DNA from: Paenilisteria portnoyi
GTDB taxonomy: Bacteria; Bacillota; Bacilli; Lactobacillales; Listeriaceae
Direction: 5' to 3'
Length of the DNA: 64,000 bases
NCBI RefSeq assembly: GCF_014322795.1
Contig: NZ_JAASTT010000005.1
Coordinates: forward strand, 1-64,000
The position numbers and the translations under genes are program-made. The first letter of the stretch is position 1. Every line of letters begins with the position of its first letter. Under the pieces are notes generated by a model. That model saw nothing but the letters and a program-made list of their open reading frames with translations. It was not told the DNA's origin and did not search any database. Positions 62,035 through 64,000 of the stretch are shown here, piece by piece.

Positions 62035-64000
62035 TTAATCCCATTTGCGAATCTTCACGACTTTCTTCTTCGAGAGATATAGTGGGACATTTTCTACTTG
62101 AACATCGCTGTATTCTAAGCCAAACCAATTTTCTGGTGAGGTGGTGAATCGCTTGATGAACAATTTACTTCTCATGATGACGCGTTGCCAATTCGTAAGG
62201 TCAGCCTCTGCGCTCAGCTCATCTTTTACAATAACGAAGCAGAAATCGCCGAGTTTTCGGCCATTCTTCGCTGTATATTTTCGTTTTTGTTGTTCGAGTG
62301 CTCCTTTGGCAATAAGGTCTTTCGCAATTTGTTTGAGGAAAACATTAATATCTTGCTCGACGCGAAAACCTAGTTTCAATTGAACGCGGATAACGAAATC
62401 ACTCTCAAAACTTTCGACCGTATAATACGCGGCGTATGGCCCATCAACAACTTGGACGTTCACAAACCAATAGACATCCGCACGCTTTGGACGTTTATCA
62501 AGAATCGATGCCATGACTTCATGTTCGACACGGTATGGGTTTCGGCTACTTGTCAAATAAACCAGATTATGCGCAAATTTTGGATAGGCTGTATCTACTT
62601 TTAATTTCGCAAGCATCGGTATGAATTTCTTCAGAGAGACGTTCTTCACTAGCTTCGTTTTTAGTTGGTAGCCGCTGAACCAGATGTACATGAGCGCCAT
62701 GATTACGACTGCCATAATAACCGCTACAAAGCCTCCATGCATGAATTTCGCAGCGCTTGAGATGAAAAATGCAAATTCAAGCACGCCGAATGTCATGAGA
62801 ATCGCTGTCGTAACCAGTTTTGAGAATCCTTTTCGTAATAGGAATTGGAAAAGAAGTACAGTCGTCATTAACATCGTTACGGTGATGGATAGTCCGTATG
62901 CTGCTTCCATGTGCGTCGAATCTTGGAAATAGAGGACTACTCCCACACAGGCAATCCAGAGCACGGTCGTGACGGTTGGAATATAAACCTGCCCTTTCGT
63001 CTCGGATGGATAACGAATGCTCAAGCGCGGTAATAAATTCAGTGCGATGGCTTCGGAAACCAGCGTATAAGCCCCTGTTATCAAGGATTGTGAGGCGATG
63101 ATTGCCGCAAGTGTCGCAATTAATACGCCGTACATAATGAACGGTTCTGGCATACTTTGGAAAAATGGGTTCACGAAAGGATCGTCAACATTTTTTAGTG
63201 AGATAATCCACGCGCCCTGTCCAAAATAATTGAGTAATAGGCACACTTTGACGAACGGCCATGTGATGTAGATATTTTTACGACCGACGTGCCCTAGATC
63301 GGAATACAAGGCTTCGGCACCTGTCGTGGCTAGAAATACGCTACCGAGAATGAGGAAGCCGGCTTTATTTTGATCGCTAAAAAGTAGTTCTACAGCATAA
63401 TATGGCGAAAACGCTCGGAAAATCGATAAGTCGCCAAGAATATTGATAATGCCTAATATGCCTAAAATGGAAAACCAGAGAAACATTGTCGGACCAAAAA
63501 TCCGCCCGATAAACATCGTTCCATATCGTTGCATAAAGAAAATAGCGCTAAGAATAACGATAACGATAATAATAATAAGTGTTGTATTCCCAGTGAATAG
63601 TGCGTCAAAGGCTGGAATTTCTTCTAATCCTTCGATGGCTGATGTGACCGTTACAGCGGGCGTTAAGACACCATCTGCGAGCAGGGCTGCCCCACCGATC
63701 ATCGCGGGAATAACGAGCCATTTGCCACGTTTTCTAACCAAGGCATATAAAGAAAATATGCCACCCTCACCATGATTATCTGCTCGTAGCGCGATAATGA
63801 CATATTTGATTGTCGTAAGTAACGTCAGCGTCCAAAAAATAAGCGATAATGAGCCTATAATATAATCCTCAGATACGTGATTTAGCCCGCCGTTACTCGC
63901 GACAATCGACTTCATCACGTATAGAGGTGACGTACCGATGTCGCCATAAACAATGCCGAGCGTACCGATTGCCAACCCAAGCCGAATTTTATCTTTTCTT
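62035..64000 (-). CDS. kup: Kup-type potassium transporter, 5' end beyond window
   Basis: At least 655 residues of a KUP/HAK K+ uptake protein are visible. The frame is open to the right edge (RKDKIRLGLAIGTLGIVYGD precedes the first helix), so the start codon lies outside. Signature segments are GIVYGDIGTSPLYVMKS and ADNHGEGGIFSLYAL, with 12 helices and a C-terminal cytosolic domain of about 200 residues. In lactic bacteria KupA/B are c-di-AMP-inhibited; the same may hold here. Confidence 0.93.
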   Translation of the reverse strand, partial: RKDKIRLGLAIGTLGIVYGDIGTSPLYVMKSIVASNGGLNHVSEDYIIGSLSLIFWTLTLLTTIKYVIIALRADNHGEGGIFSLYALVRKRGKWLVIPAMIGGAALLADGVLTPAVTVTSAIEGLEEIPAFDALFTGNTTLIIIIVIVILSAIFFMQRYGTMFIGRIFGPTMFLWFSILGILGIINILGDLSIFRAFSPYYAVELLFSDQNKAGFLILGSVFLATTGAEALYSDLGHVGRKNIYITWPFVKVCLLLNYFGQGAWIISLKNVDDPFVNPFFQSMPEPFIMYGVLIATLAAIIASQSLITGAYTLVSEAIALNLLPRLSIRYPSETKGQVYIPTVTTVLWIACVGVVLYFQDSTHMEAAYGLSITVTMLMTTVLLFQFLLRKGFSKLVTTAILMTFGVLEFAFFISSAAKFMHGGFVAVIMAVVIMALMYIWFSGYQLKTKLVKNVSLKKFIPMLAKLKVDTAYPKFAHNLVYLTSSRNPYRVEHEVMASILDKRPKRADVYWFVNVQVVDGPYAAYYTVESFESDFVIRVQLKLGFRVEQDINVFLKQIAKDLIAKGALEQQKRKYTAKNGRKLGDFCFVIVKDELSAEADLTNWQRVIMRSKLFIKRFTTSPENWFGLEYSDVQVENVPLYLSKKKVVKIRKWD

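Overview
The window reads as a low-to-moderate GC Firmicute chromosome, most likely Listeria (probably a non-monocytogenes, sensu lato species) or a close Listeriaceae relative. This is inferred from gene content and order: cdaA-cdaR-glmM, a maltodextrin locus next to a LacI regulator and a KimA-type K+ transporter, argGH, and the groESL / CPBP protease / YdiK / Rex / YdiF-type ABC-F block, together with WXG100 (Esx) genes. No plasmid, complete prophage, insertion sequence or CRISPR array is visible.

Layout: 1-571 holds the edge of a type VII secretion locus (two near-identical esx genes). 924-2775 has a GNAT acetyltransferase, a Crp/Fnr regulator and a membrane-anchored thioredoxin-like protein. 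2993-6784 is the c-di-AMP/cell-wall operon cdaA-cdaR-glmM. 7126-8295 is a lone phage-tail-like SGNH hydrolase. 8585-14519 is a galactitol-family PTS operon with its own PRD regulator, a PfkB sugar-phosphate kinase and a class II aldolase. 14706-24786 is a maltodextrin regulon: MalP, DUF1189 protein, two permeases, binding protein, GH13 enzyme and LacI repressor, with matching operators and cre sites upstream of two transcription units. 24940-28500 has a small membrane protein, an arginase-fold protein with altered metal ligands and KimA. 28822-29446 is a six-tRNA cluster (Glu, Val, Thr, Tyr, Gln, Lys). 29494-36412 has a GntR/membrane pair, an AI-2E-type permease and a two-component/ABC exporter module interrupted by a large inverted repeat. 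36508-51103 is mostly housekeeping and accessory metabolism: esterase, argGH, FabK-like reductase, ROK kinase, HD hydrolase, carbonic anhydrase, Eis-type acetyltransferase, ABC-F resistance protein with an attenuator leader, FocA-type channel, Ung and others. 51406-53359 is an AT-rich island with an Abi_2 (AbiD/F) gene and a small terminator-ended structured RNA. 53360-64000 is groESL, CPBP protease, YdiK, an AlkZ-like/AadE-like pair, rex, an ABC-F protein and the start-truncated kup.

The most notable items are: (1) the Abi_2 HEPN protein preceded by its own promoter and a compact ncRNA, which looks like an RNA-regulated abortive-infection module; (2) a complete leader-peptide/antiterminator/terminator switch in front of the ABC-F gene at 45903-47468; (3) a three-copy family of intergenic elements with a conserved core closed by different but self-complementary arms; (4) a 121-bp-arm inverted duplication inside the two-component/ABC module; (5) tandem esx genes whose DNA is identical in one half and differs only synonymously in the other.

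Most genes are on the minus strand. Coordinates of starts were chosen by Shine-Dalgarno position and family start conventions. No database search was possible, so family names rest on recognised motifs and synteny.
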